Shown piece after piece: positions 24,301 through 35,900 of a DNA stretch of 64,000 bases. Every line of letters starts with the position of its first letter. Positions within the stretch are counted from its first letter, which is position 1. The position numbers and the translations under genes were made by a program. The DNA is from Bugula neritina (Eukaryota > Bryozoa > Gymnolaemata > Cheilostomatida > Bugulidae), in assembly GCA_964035545.1 (NCBI GenBank), contig OZ037768.1, forward strand, positions 2,965,501 through 3,029,500, given 5' to 3'. The notes under the pieces are model-generated. The model did not search any database, was not told the DNA's origin, and worked only from the letters and a program-made list of their open reading frames with translations.

Positions 24301-27087
24301 CATGATGCACCTGCAGTGATGACACAACATATTCCTTTACACAATTTCAATACTAACAGATAAAACTTGCCACCACCGACTGTGATGTGCCACCACCTGA
24401 CTAACACTAACACTGACACTGAGTGTGATATGTCGCCACCTAATTGACACCTAGCTAACATGTCAGGCATTGCAGTAGATAATTATACAGTAAATCACAC
24501 CTCTTGGCCTGGTTTGGCGCCACTCAGTTCATAGACAGCGTTGGCTAAGTTCACCTCCTCATCATGCTGCCAGGTTCCGTAGCGGCAGCTGTCTTTCATC
24601 AGCCGACATCTGTCTCTCACTGAACCTGCACTTCTACCGAGTGCTGCCCCTATCGTTGCCCAGTCATTGCCGTGTAGCTGCCTCAAGCTGTTGAGAAGAA
24701 CAAATCTCACTTGCAATGAGAACAAACAAGGACACTAGCAGTTTATCATTTCAGAGTTCTTCCTACACTCAACTCTTTGTATCGTTAGAGAGACTAACTA
24801 ATTCTAACCAACTCTGTGCTAGATACTCTGTAACTGTTAACCGTTAATGTCCAATGAAGTATTATAAAAATACCATTTCAACCTACACAACGTATATGAA
24901 ACACACTTTTATTCTTCTACATTACAAAATGCACGTTTCTGGTGCAATATGCACTAGATTTAATTAATACATGAAATATCATTTGTTTTTTACTATTAAT
25001 ACATTGAGATTTACTCTACTCTACCTAGCTACACAATAATATGTGATGCAGCACTTTTGGTGTTTGTTAAAATTTCGTAAAATATATTCCAACTACAGTG
25101 CAGTTTATTTATGAGATGAAAAACAGTAGTGAGTTAGAGTATGGAAAATGAGGCGAGGCAAAACACAGTTGGTCAAAACGCAGTGAAACAACAGATGGTA
25201 GCATACTGTTTTAGCTTGAGTATCTCCTCAGGCGTGTACTTCCCCATGTGGTTCTTCTGGTCGTACATTCTAAGAACCCTCCTATACACCGAGAACAGAG
25301 GTCTGTCTAGCCCAGTGGCTATGGCTCGATAGAAGTCTTTCCTTCTATCTTTTGTCATTTCAAATATTATTGAGTTTGGATCATCAATGTTTTTCTCCTA
25401 CAGAAACAACAGTGCAGTTTACTACTTCTGCAAGAGAGTGAGGTACAAGCAGAAGGATAGCAACGAGAGGCACTAGTCAGCTCTCCAAACATCATCCCAT
25501 CACAACACAGTTAAGATCACAAGCTATATTGTTGTATCTAACAATGATATTTATTATGAGTGACATTTTCTCATTTACTTTTAACTACGGAATATAGAAA
25601 ACAAGAAAAATGTTTCAACCACAAAATGAAAAGAAAAATTTAGATATGCTCATGTTTGCAATGTATAATGCACCATAGATGAAGGTTGAAGCAGCTACAA
25701 CTGGGTACATCGTACAACCGAACAGGTCTAACCCACCTAGCATTTTATACGCTGTTTTAAAAATTATAAAATGAGAATTAATTCAAAGGGAACTAAATTA
25801 TTTCGTACTGTTATATTACCTCACAGTACAAATTAATATTGTGCTTCAAAAGTTCATTTTCTTCAGCTGTCCACTGGCCTTGTCGCCAGCGATGGCCATT
25901 TTCCTGCAACGTCTGCTTATCGGTTTTAGAGGTGAACCAGTTCTGTGAAATATCGATCTTTTCGTTGCCACAAGCTTCTCCCAGAGGTATTTGTGAGTGC
26001 TACAACATTGAACATTGAAAATGGTGGAAAGCTGGATATCTGTTTGGTGTAATTTCATACTCTTTCTTAGAATATGAAGTTTGTAAACAGAGTATTGTTT
26101 TCTAGAAAACACTGTAAATGTGCTCAGCCTTACAGATATGCGGCAAAGCAAAGTCAACAAAAGTCAACTAATGACAATGAAATAAAAAGGTTTAACAATG
26201 TTGTAAAACCATATAATCCATTACCTCATTGCCAGTAGTAACTAGCAGAACATCTTGGCTAGAGTTTTGTAGAGAGTTACATCTATCAACATCCTGTGTA
26301 TTACTAGCGTCTGTTATACTAATCTCTTGGTCAGATATCACCGTGTCTAAGTGATAAAATATAATTCACTACACAACTGCTCACAACTAAGAAACTTCTT
26401 AATCCCAGGTGTGAAATAGCCACATCAATATATTCATAGCCACTATTATAATTTATCATACGAGAAAGCTCAATAAACACACCAATATTTTAATCGAAGA
26501 AATGCTTATTTAAGCAAGGGTATGCTGCACTGTGTAGCATTAGGATGTGGGAAAAAGTAACTGTAAAAGTACCTTCTAATGTAATCAGAACTGTTTCTCC
26601 ATCTTCGTTAGCACAGAATGATATTGGCTGCAACACATCTGCAATTAACCAAATTTAAAACATTTTTGAAACTGATAATGAAATTAGTAACTTATGATAT
26701 TCTATGATTACATAATAAGAAAAATCCTTCATTCGTACAACAGCGTTATGGGCAAGTATTATTAGAATATAGCTATTTTATTTGCAAAATCATTCTTATA
26801 CATGTAAGCATATGTCGCAGTTTTAAAAATACTAGCATTTTAGTTTTGGCTTAGCTTTCAGCATTGACATTTCACAAGTTTTGTCGAACAGAATTTTCCT
26901 TTGTGAGCTCCAGCTGAGAACAAAACACAAAAACAAGTTTGTTTTCTAATTTACCTGAAGCTAAAATTGAGCAATCAGATGTCATATCTGAATGGCCCAA
27001 GTTTTCATTTATGCTGGGAATGCTAAACTGTTTAGTAGTGTAAATGACATTAGACGACATCTTAGTTTCTTCACCTATACCATCCAT
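21354..27087 (-). CDS. DMTF1: DMTF1-like (cyclin D-binding Myb-like) transcription factor
   Basis: Nuclear Myb-repeat DNA-binding factor; the vertebrate protein activates ARF and is antagonised by D-type cyclins. Coding exons from start to end: 26955-27087, 26573-26638, 26225-26346, 25820-25999, 25207-25397, 24501-24687, 24156-24310, 23992-24060, 23382-23656, 22960-23090, 22208-22265, 21476-21622, 21354-21424; about 594 residues, all phases fitting. The Myb part is very close to DMTF1: GKYTPEEILKLK, HGNDWATIGAALGRS, VRDRCRLMKDSC, TDKQCRAKWLNFLNWKQ, then GWSCVRSPQWLRSKWW. The N-terminus is acidic and the C-terminus Ser/Thr-rich and poorly conserved. The last intron (21425-21475) is short and its length is a multiple of three, so retention keeps the same stop. 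Human DMTF1 is longer at the C-terminus. Confidence 0.92.
21624..21890. repeat. 44-bp minisatellite at DMTF1-like exon acceptor
   Basis: Six copies of a 42- to 44-bp unit containing GTAACTGTATATAATGTTCT. The first copy overlaps the acceptor region of the exon ending at 21622 (genome order), so on the gene strand the repeat supplies the tract before that splice site. Confidence 0.92.
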
Positions 27088-27479
27088 AGTTCTTTTAATG
27101 GCCTAGTGGCTGAAAAAGGCAGATATAATTAATATAGTACGTCACAGCTTTTCTTAAGAACAATCACATATACTAGTCACTTGTATGAATCTCATCGTTA
27201 TGATTATTTCTCAGCAATTTACAAGTTGACAAAATAATTTTGAAATAAAAAAACTTAACACTAAGCCCCCTTGCCTCTTTGGTAATTGAAAGACTTTCAT
27301 CATTAATTATTAATCAAAATTAGCTGAGTTCAAGACGCTGTCAAACCAGCAAAGTCTAAGAGTATAACTTTCGTAATGAACAATTAGTAATTCACTCATT
27401 GTTATTGTATCAAAAGTTGCAAGAATAACAGTAACTGTAAATATTACTAACGCTATTAACTTTGAGCACTAAATAATTA

Positions 27480-27780
27480 GTGTAATGTAAATGATTAATA
27501 CTAGTACTACTAGTAGTACTAGTGACTCGCAGTCGCTATGAATATCACCATGAATAATGAATATGATACTCATAATCATCTCATGCTCGTACTCATACTG
27601 ATACTTATAGTAATAGTGACTGACAGGGACTATTAGTATTAGTATTAGAGTCACTATGAGTATGACTATATCACAGTCAGTGTCACTATCTATATTAATA
27701 TGAATAATATATCATTATGATTATCACTTTAAGTTTATCATTGTCATTGTGATTAAGATTATCATTATGATTATACTTAG
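27480..27780. repeat. Degenerate simple repeat
   Basis: Irregular steps of TAGTACTA, TACTCATA and ATTATCAT, including the near-palindrome ACTAGTACTACTAGTAGT. Similar texture occurs at 1-240 and 46070-46160. Confidence 0.6.
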
Positions 27781-28014
27781 TCTTGTAGTGATCGGTAGGG
27801 AAATTAAGCTAAAGTGAAATTAGAAATTTAAATAGACATCATCATGCTCAATTTCTAATTTTATGCATAATCATTTATAAGGTTAAGCTGAAAGTTACTT
27901 GGACCAATTATTATACTCGTACTGAATACTACACCTACAACGACTACTACTACTACTACTACTATAAGTATAACTATGAGCATCAAAGCATATGTACACC
28001 ACAATAATGATTAT

Positions 28015-28195
28015 TGTCCGTCCTTTATTTCGCAATTCCGGTTTGTGCCCACGGGGAGATAAGCTACAGAGTTATTTTATCACGAGCTCAGTCGTCATAA
28101 TGATCGTTAACGTGCAAATGCGTGCCGGCGCGTGGATATGTCGAGTTCGCGCTAGAAGTGCAAGTCTGGGAAACGTGAGCGTTCAATAAAACGTA
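28015..28195 (-). promoter_or_regulatory. CpG-rich patch, probable DMTF1-like promoter or first exon
   Basis: Against a very CpG-poor background this patch has many CpGs (for example GTGCCGGCGCGTGG and TCGAGTTCGCGC). On the minus strand it contains ACCGGAATT, an ETS-like core. It lies about 0.9 kb upstream of the DMTF1-like ATG. Assignment rests on composition and position only. Confidence 0.4.
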
Positions 28196-28267
28196 GAACT
28201 TCCACAAGTTCCATTTCAGTGGTCAGAAAGTTACATTTTACGTAAACATTTGTGCTACTTAAAGAAC

Positions 28268-28305
28268 TTGTGCCTGCCAGCTTCCGCGAAAGCTGACAGG
28301 CACAA
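28268..28305. other. 16-bp hairpin with six-base loop
   Basis: Arms TTGTGCCTGCCAGCTT (28268-28283) and AAGCTGACAGGCACAA (28290-28305) pair except for one C/A mismatch, around the loop CCGCGA. It is much more GC-rich than the surroundings. No known RNA family was recognised. Confidence 0.6.
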
Positions 28306-28369
28306 TATGACTATTGTTCATATACATGCGATTATATATAATGCTATACACTAGGATATATCATATCAA

Positions 28370-28633
28370 TTGTTGTTACCATATAATGACCACAGCATTG
28401 GAAAACTAATTATCATTACGTATGAAAGAAACTCGAATGCAAGCATGTACACTATAATATGCAAGAAGATATCAGAAGAAGATTGTTATAGTATGACAAT
28501 AAATCATGGTGCTTTTTGCAATACAGCCTATTTATATTATAAAATTGCCAGAGTGACTAAATACATGATAGATTATGGCAAACGTTTTATAATAGAAAGT
28601 TCCCTAGTTCACGTGAAAATAAAACCTAATTGA
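28370..28633 (+). CDS. Unrecognised 87-codon open frame
   Basis: Starts ATG and encodes a basic, Ile/Tyr-rich peptide with no recognised motif or signal peptide. In sequence this AT-rich an 87-codon frame can arise by chance. It is listed only because it lies alone between genes. Confidence 0.12.
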   Translation: MLLPYNDHSIGKLIIITYERNSNASMYTIICKKISEEDCYSMTINHGAFCNTAYLYYKIARVTKYMIDYGKRFIIESSLVHVKIKPN

Positions 28634-29053
28634 ACGCGATCAGTAGTACAACAGCATATTTGCAATAAAAGAGTTGTAGTCCTGGAATACTGCAAATTCA
28701 TATTTCTTGTTAAATTGGAGAAATTTCTGAATGAGAAAGCAAATAAATATTTATTATTGCAAACAAAAACCATCATTTTCTGTTAAATTTTAGCTATCTA
28801 TTTAACATAAAAGAAAAACGTTTGAATATATAATGTAATAGCACAGGGGCAGCATGATTTGTATTGAGAATAGATATTATACATGTGCAAATCTGGTAAT
28901 CATGGTGTTGTGTTATTTTGCATATTATATTCATGTTACAACACAGTGATGTAGACATGTGCTATTTGTATGTTGAAATTTTAAATGCTTTACCTACAAG
29001 ATGGCTACTATCATACTTCCAATACAACACACACCATAAATATATTTAACTGT

Positions 29054-32000
29054 CTACATTTCAAATGTTATGTAATTTTGATTGTTTCTTATAATTCTGG
29101 TTCCACTCCACGGTGTAATTGCCATGGCAACACCAAACAGCTCCTCATTCTCTACTAGTTGCAGGAATCCTTGGACCACAGCCTTTATACTCAGGAACTC
29201 ATGCCGTCCATTGGGCAGAGCGGCTATCATCTCTCTCAAACCTTCATTTAAAGTATACAAAATAATTTATAAAGTAAAGGCATTAAAGCTTTGATGCTTT
29301 ATGACAAAGTAAATTAGAAGCTCTGCGTCTGTTTTAAAATATTTTATGTTAAAACTAGTAAAAGATGTTGTAACTAATAGAACACTATGTTTTCAGAATA
29401 AAAACTGTTATAAAAAATTGTGTAATTATAGACATAGGATTTAAAAGCTAACGTAATCTTAAAAGTAAATAATTATATAAGCTTATAATATAATTACATG
29501 AATTTAAATACATATTGTGTGTGAATAATTCTGGTGTTTTGAAAATTTAGATTATGGCAACATTTATTTGTGGGTTTTATTCAAGCAATCTTTAACTCAA
29601 CCCTTTTACACCAGACCCCACTAGCAGCAGGGAACTTAGCCTAAGACAGTAGTTAGGATTATACCTGGAGTTGAGTTAATCATTGGAGTGTCTACCAGAG
29701 AAGGACAAAGTGCATTCACCCTCACACCACATCTTTCTAGATTGTATCGTGACTAAAAATATGACATGTCAAAACTTTGCAACTTGTGCTCATGTAGTTG
29801 TTAGTGCTTGGTATTCAAATTAATTTCATTCTGATATAAAAATGTTTTGATGTCTAATAACCAGTAAAGAAATATTTAAATACCAAACAAACAAAATGCA
29901 TTTATAATGCAACTCTATAGCAAGTTAGAAATAAAAATTCCAGAAACCATTGATGCTGCTAAAAATAGATAGGAGTTTTGTGGTTTTGCCCTTGACAAAA
30001 AATAATCTGAAAACTTACCCCTGCTGATTGAGTGAGTGATACGCAGCCTGCCTTGCTTGCATTATAACACATGCCACTGTCAGTTGGATAAAATGCTACA
30101 GTAAAAACACATTTTCTTTTAAAGCTTTTATAGAGTTTTACTTATATAAGGGTGAAAGCTTATCTTTACATTAACTTCTGATGAAAACCATTATATAATA
30201 TATTTATTGGTTTATGTGTAACTTGGCAATTTAAGAATTTCTTGTCTTAATACTCATGAGAGCTTTGAACATAATTAACTTAGGTAACTAACTAAAATCA
30301 AGAACACAAATACAACATAAGAAATGAAGCGAAGTGGGCCAAAGCATTTCATAACTATTAGTTGTTACTTGACTTATGCCAACAGCCAAATAATATATTG
30401 CAGATGTAGATGACTAGTTAGATCAAAATAAAGCTGTAGTCTATACATAACTGCAAAAAATCAGTTATATATAGACTACAGATGTATATTATTTAATGTA
30501 ATATCAAAATGCTTATTTATACCTGTCCTTGAATAAATTTACCTGCTGTGGAAGCTATATTGATAATTACACCACCTTTTGCTTTCTCCTTATCCATATA
30601 TTCCATTCCCAGTTTAGTACCGTAGTACACAGCTTCCTAGAATATTATATGTGGAACGTAAGTGGAAAGGAGCTTTATAGATAGTAAAGGGTAGGAAATA
30701 TGGAAATATAGCAGTACTAAATATAGTATGCATACTTTTGAGTTCATATATAAATATTTTCCAGTTATAACAATGGTTTAATCTATTTTTTTTTAATTTG
30801 TTGCTAGCTAAAGATTTCTGCATGTGAAGCTTGTCATATGAACTGTTCAATTGGCAAAAAACTTGTATGCAACAAAAATCTTTCAAAGAAAGCACAAAGT
30901 GTACATTAAAATAAACAGTTGGCAGTTTATAGATCAATGAACTTTTGATATGCAGCTTTATGGGTAGGAACACCCAAACAGAGAGCTATGTCATTTAATC
31001 GCAACTCACTGTGACTTTTATGTGTTTTCCTGTGACTATACAACACTCTACTTACAAGATTCACCCGCAGTGCTCTCACTGATGCTTCCAGCTCCTGATC
31101 ATGAGCAGCAACCCCTGCGCTATTACACACTATATCAATATGTCCATATCTTTTCTTTACAAACTCAAAGGCTCCTAAAACAAGTGCCAGTGTAAGAGCT
31201 ATTGCTAATTGCTACTTGGCTCATTTTACTTCATTTAGTACACATCAGCAATTTATGACCAAAAATTAAAGTTGGTTCAAAATTCATGAAAATTTGCTAT
31301 ATGGGGTAACTTTATGTTCTGATTCCAAATATGTAAAGCAAAAAAGGTTAGGAGGGAGTCATGCAGCATGTTTGCTAATTGCCAATTGTTATAATTGCTA
31401 GTTGCTAATTGCTGAAAAAGTTTGCCTAGATTATTATTGTAAAATCACAACTATAAACTTTTCATTAAGTTGTTTTGCATCAATTATAACAATTTTCTTT
31501 TCTTACCAGTTTGAAGTGGTGGTTTACTTTACCTTGGAATAGACTGTAATTGGTAACATCACAGTGATAAAAAGTTACATCACTCTGCGGGAATTCTTTT
31601 TGTAGATCAGAGGCTATTTTATCTCCATTTTCCACAATATCCACCAAACAGACCTGCGTGTAAATGAAAACTGTAAAATAATATTTTCTATTTTGATGAT
31701 GTTGAGAGTGTGGTGTGTGTGTGTGGTGTGGGCGTGGTGTGTGTGTGTGTGTGTGTGGTGTGTGCGTGTGTGTGTGTGTGTGTGTGGTATGTGTGTGGTG
31801 TGTTTGTGGTGTGTGTGATGTGTGTGCGCGGTGTGTGTGTGTGTGTGTTGCTTTTATTTTAGAGTCATAATTTAGCAGACAGCTGTATTATTAATTTAGA
31901 AAAATTTCTGCTCATGAACCCTACTTAATTGCTTGAAAATATATTATTTTGCATCTACCAGCCACTTTCTAATAGAAAGATGCCACTCTTTTTGCTGCTG

Positions 32001-32258
32001 TAAATCTACTCTATCAAAAATCTAATACTGTTTACATATAAGATATATATAAATAAGTTTATAAATTTATATCTAATAGAGATTGTGATTGTAAATCATT
32101 TACTTCCATCTAAATAAAATTCTCAAATAATCATAATATTGTTTCATTAGCCGATTACTTACAGCTGCAGCTTTTTCCTTCAGGAGGGCAGAAGCAAAGG
32201 CGCTCCCTAAACCACTGCCTGCTCCAGTTACTAATGCTATCTTTTCTTTAATAATCAT
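29054..32258 (-). CDS. HPGD: 15-hydroxyprostaglandin dehydrogenase-like SDR
   Basis: Classical short-chain dehydrogenase/reductase; the family member HPGD oxidises the 15-hydroxyl of prostaglandins with NAD+ in the cytosol. Exons from start to end: 32163-32258, 31533-31653, 31056-31174, 30543-30636, 30019-30095, 29665-29752, 29054-29241; 260 residues (human HPGD 266). Visible: dinucleotide motif TGAGSGLG (residues 11-18), an acidic LVDI after beta-2 favouring NAD, CDV, NSAG (90-93), catalytic Ser141 (NIAST), and Tyr154/Lys158 in YNASK. The C-terminal ENEELFGVAMAIT matches the HPGD end. The usual PG after the active site is PS here (CPSLVDTPM). Substrate cannot be read from sequence; many invertebrate HPGD-like enzymes are uncharacterised. 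It shares strand with both neighbours and ends its 5' side about 0.7 kb from the MYCBPAP-like stop. Confidence 0.9.
31705..31852. repeat. (GT)n microsatellite
   Basis: Impure GT dinucleotide run with GGTGTG interruptions, in intron 1 of the HPGD-like gene. Its edge lies about 50 bp upstream (gene sense) of the exon 2 acceptor. Confidence 0.95.
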
Positions 32259-32976
32259 AGCTATTCGTGATCAAGTATTATATTAATTAGGAAATTTACA
32301 TTCAGCAAACTCAGATTTTCAGCTGATCCATAGAAGATAAATGGTCAGGTGTTGTGTGCAGTAATCAAAGATTTGGTATATTATATTTATCGTTTTGATA
32401 AGTTGCCAATAATTTTGCAAAAATAGAGGTATTAAAAGTAACTTTATTACAGATTTGTGCTGTAAACCTGCAACCAGCATATTAATTATATTCTGTTTCA
32501 ACTATTAATCACTTGATCTTAGTATAATAGGTTAGGTTATACCTCTGATGTGCTACTTTTGGTAACAAATGTAAAAATTCGTTTGAAACTTGGAAAAAAA
32601 TCTTTGTTCAATGACCCTGCAGGTGTGCACATTTTAGCACAAATTATTGTTAGTTTACCGGGAATTTTTCATTTTTGTAGTTACATATTGGCAACACGCT
32701 TATACTTATTTGCATTATCTAGAATCTAGCTATAATATAAACAATTATACAGGAAATATAAAAAACTAGACGCGGTATTTTATTAAACTGCTTCATAAAA
32801 AAGTCATCAGCCAATAATAGTTGGTATAACAATCATAATTCATGGGATCCATAGATTTCTGAGTAATAAATAAAATCATAAGACATATAAACAAGGGAAT
32901 AGTATATCAGTATTCCAGTGATAACAGCAAGCATTTACAAGTCCTCCTATATTGATAATAACCAGGAATAATACAG
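32259..32976. other. Spacer between HPGD-like start and MYCBPAP-like stop
   Basis: AT-rich spacer holding the HPGD-like 5' region and the MYCBPAP-like 3' UTR. No open frame with support and no clear promoter motif. Confidence 0.55.
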
Positions 32977-35900
32977 CTATGAGGAACTTTCTATCTTTAT
33001 CTCTTCAAATACATCTACTATATCACCGATCAACTTGTGCATCTCCAGGTAGGCCTGCAGAAAATCATATAAAGTCATTATAACTACCGAGTACTTACAC
33101 CTAACTGTGAATAATTTAGTTCACACACTGGCAAATTTTCTACAGCTATTTACAAACTTGTCTATACCATTTTCCATGGATTTACTTGCCAGTATATATT
33201 ATGAATTGCATTACCCACCTGTATATATAATTTCTCCTTGTATTTCATCTCTAGCTTAGCATCCACTCCTGCCTCAGTAGGGCTGGAGGGGTGCTCCATT
33301 GTGAGGGATGATGGAGTCGCCCGCTCCTCCACAGCTGCTGCCACCGGCGCGGGAGTTTTGGCCGGGGGATTCTTCTTAGTTGGTGAAGCTCGGTCACTTT
33401 TCTTTGCAGCTTCTTTGGTCTGCAACAGTCGAAAGACTTATAATTCATCCCAATATCAGCTCATGTGTAACCCTATCAAAAGTTGACTTGTTTACAACAC
33501 TGAAATCTCATTTGATCATCAGATATCAGCGGAGTGTAATCAGCCCAGTGTTTCATACCTTAGCATCTTTCTTTGCTGCTGGCTGTTCTTTCCCAACTTT
33601 TTTCTCTTCTTTGATTGTGGCTTTAGGAGTTGATTTCGGGGCAGCTGTTCTTCCGCCTTAAGTTAGAAAAAGTGGGCAGGTTAACAAACATGAAATTGCT
33701 TGGTGGAGTTTTAATATAAGCTACTATTTGGAAATGAATATTGTTTTTCATCTCGGATCGGAAATTCTTATAGACAAAATGAAAAAAAAATTATATTACC
33801 TTGGTTTATTATAGGTACATAATTATTATAAATAGAACAAAATGGCTACATTTCAATTTCAAATAATAAGTATAATATAGTAACAATCTCTAAGGCAAAT
33901 AATATGCGACACGTTTGCGTTGTTACTCTACATGCATTTCACATCATGTTAGCCACTGCTTGTTGAAAATAAAAGAAAATAAATTTAAAAAATATTATTA
34001 GCTCTGCTGTCAATATTTTACTCTGAAAAGTAAGGGCAAGGCTAAAAAAATAAAAAAAAGAACTAATATACATCTGGTGCTACTTCTTGTTTTTCAGATA
34101 TTTGCTCAGCAATTGACTTTATTTTGTGCAAAAGTTAGAAAAAGTTATCTAAAATATGTGAAACTTAGGATAAAACAATGAAAATAGAAATGATTTTATA
34201 TGTGTAGCATGTGTAGCTTGTGATGTCAAACAGCTTCTCTTACTATTGGCCCGTTTTGACGGTATTTCATCAATAGTTTTTTCAACAACTCCTTTGAGAG
34301 CTTGTTTAGCTGAAATTATTGAGTAGTACTATAAAACTCTACTAGATTTTTATAAAATAATAAACGGAAAATTGTTATAACTGTTAAAATATGTTACTTT
34401 TATAATGCGTGAGCCAAAGTTAGTAATTGTTTCAAATAGAATATATTTTGGAATTGTGTGCTCTTAGTTGAGACTACGTTCGGGCAGTGTTGAAGTTATA
34501 CTATTGTAACATATTGATAGAGAAAAGTTCGAGATTAAATAAAGTTGCTATCAATTGTGAAAAAGTTTAAAACTACTATAGTACTATAGCGCTATAGTGT
34601 CTAGAGAAATGACAGTTTTAAAAGTCATTTGAAATTATTAAAGCACATAGTTCGTAATGTAAGGTATACTACTGAAAACAATACAGCCTCTTTGTACATG
34701 CATGCATAAAAATTCTTTGATTTCATTTAATTTTCTTTTTTTACTAAGAAATATTTTTCGTCTATTTAGCATGCATTGACTGGACTCCAGATTATATACA
34801 TTGTGTTAACTGTCATCTTGCTTAATTATCATATAATTTATAGTAAATCTTCATAACACATTTACACAAATAAATCTTGAATGCACAAATGAAGTTGAAT
34901 ATTATATAAAACAATAAAATAAATAAAAATAAAGCAAAGCAAATGCAGCAGTAAAGTTAACTCTAAAGTCAAGTCATGGCATCATTATAAGCTATATTTC
35001 ATCACCAGCTATAGGCTACAGGTAAACACTTGTGTTTTGATAGACTTTGTGTAGAAGCTGGAGTTTCAGCGAATAATGATGCAAAACCTGAGGCAGCAGT
35101 GTTAGTGGTTGGGAGCACACCATGCATCTATAAACTGTGTTACCTGTGGTACTAGTAGTGCTGCCGCTGCCGACCACACCAGCTGAGTGGTCAACTGACA
35201 AGCGCTTCTTGCCAGCCGACACGGTTTTAGCAGAAGACTGAGAAGACAGTCTTCTGCTAATCGAGTGGCGGGGCGAGAAGCTGATCTCTTCGAAGCCTAG
35301 TAGGAGAGCAATTAGCACAAAACACGGTGAGCTACACACAAGGGAGATAACTTATGTAGGAGACACAATACATTAGGAGGTGGGCGGGAATTTCTTCTAT
35401 CACTGGTGAAGGCAAGAGGTGCCAAAACATTCATCACAAATTTTTGAATAATTGATGTTCAAATTGCGGCAAAAAAATTTATTGCTTCTGTAAACGCAGT
35501 GTTTATTTTTAAAAATTTAGAGTTTAGACAGTTCAGTAGCACCTCAAAAGCCATCACCACTGATTTAGTCACATTTTAGGCTCTACCAGATTTTAAATTT
35601 TGGTTGGAAATTTCATCAATAACTGGTTTGTTATTAAGTTTCTTTTTAGATAACGCAAACAATTTGAGACTCATAACTGAGTTAGCAGCTAACATCCAAG
35701 ATTGCCTAGCAGATCTTTTAAGAAAACCTGAAATAATTAGACACGAGCACATTGAAATTGCAGCTCTAGCTAGAACAATAACATACATTGGTTATATTCG
35801 AGGTTGTATTACAATTATACAAGTTTCTTTGCTATGACAAGACAACAAGTGAGGTCTGACTAGAAGAACAGTTTTGCTGAGACAATTTCACAGAATACAG

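Larger units (their letters stand above)
27088..29053. other. Interval between DMTF1-like start and HPGD-like 3' end
   Basis: Contains degenerate TAGTAC/ATGATT simple repeats (27480-27780), a (CTA)n run (27943-27965), a CpG-rich patch (28015-28195) that is the best promoter candidate for the DMTF1-like gene, a hairpin (28268-28305) and an 87-codon open frame of unknown meaning (28370-28633). Confidence 0.55.

Noticed and set aside
34075-34115. Possible extra MYCBPAP-like exon reading SIAEQISEKQEVAPD
   Set aside because: Needs a phase that the neighbouring exons do not offer; skipping it joins 34244 to 33656 cleanly.
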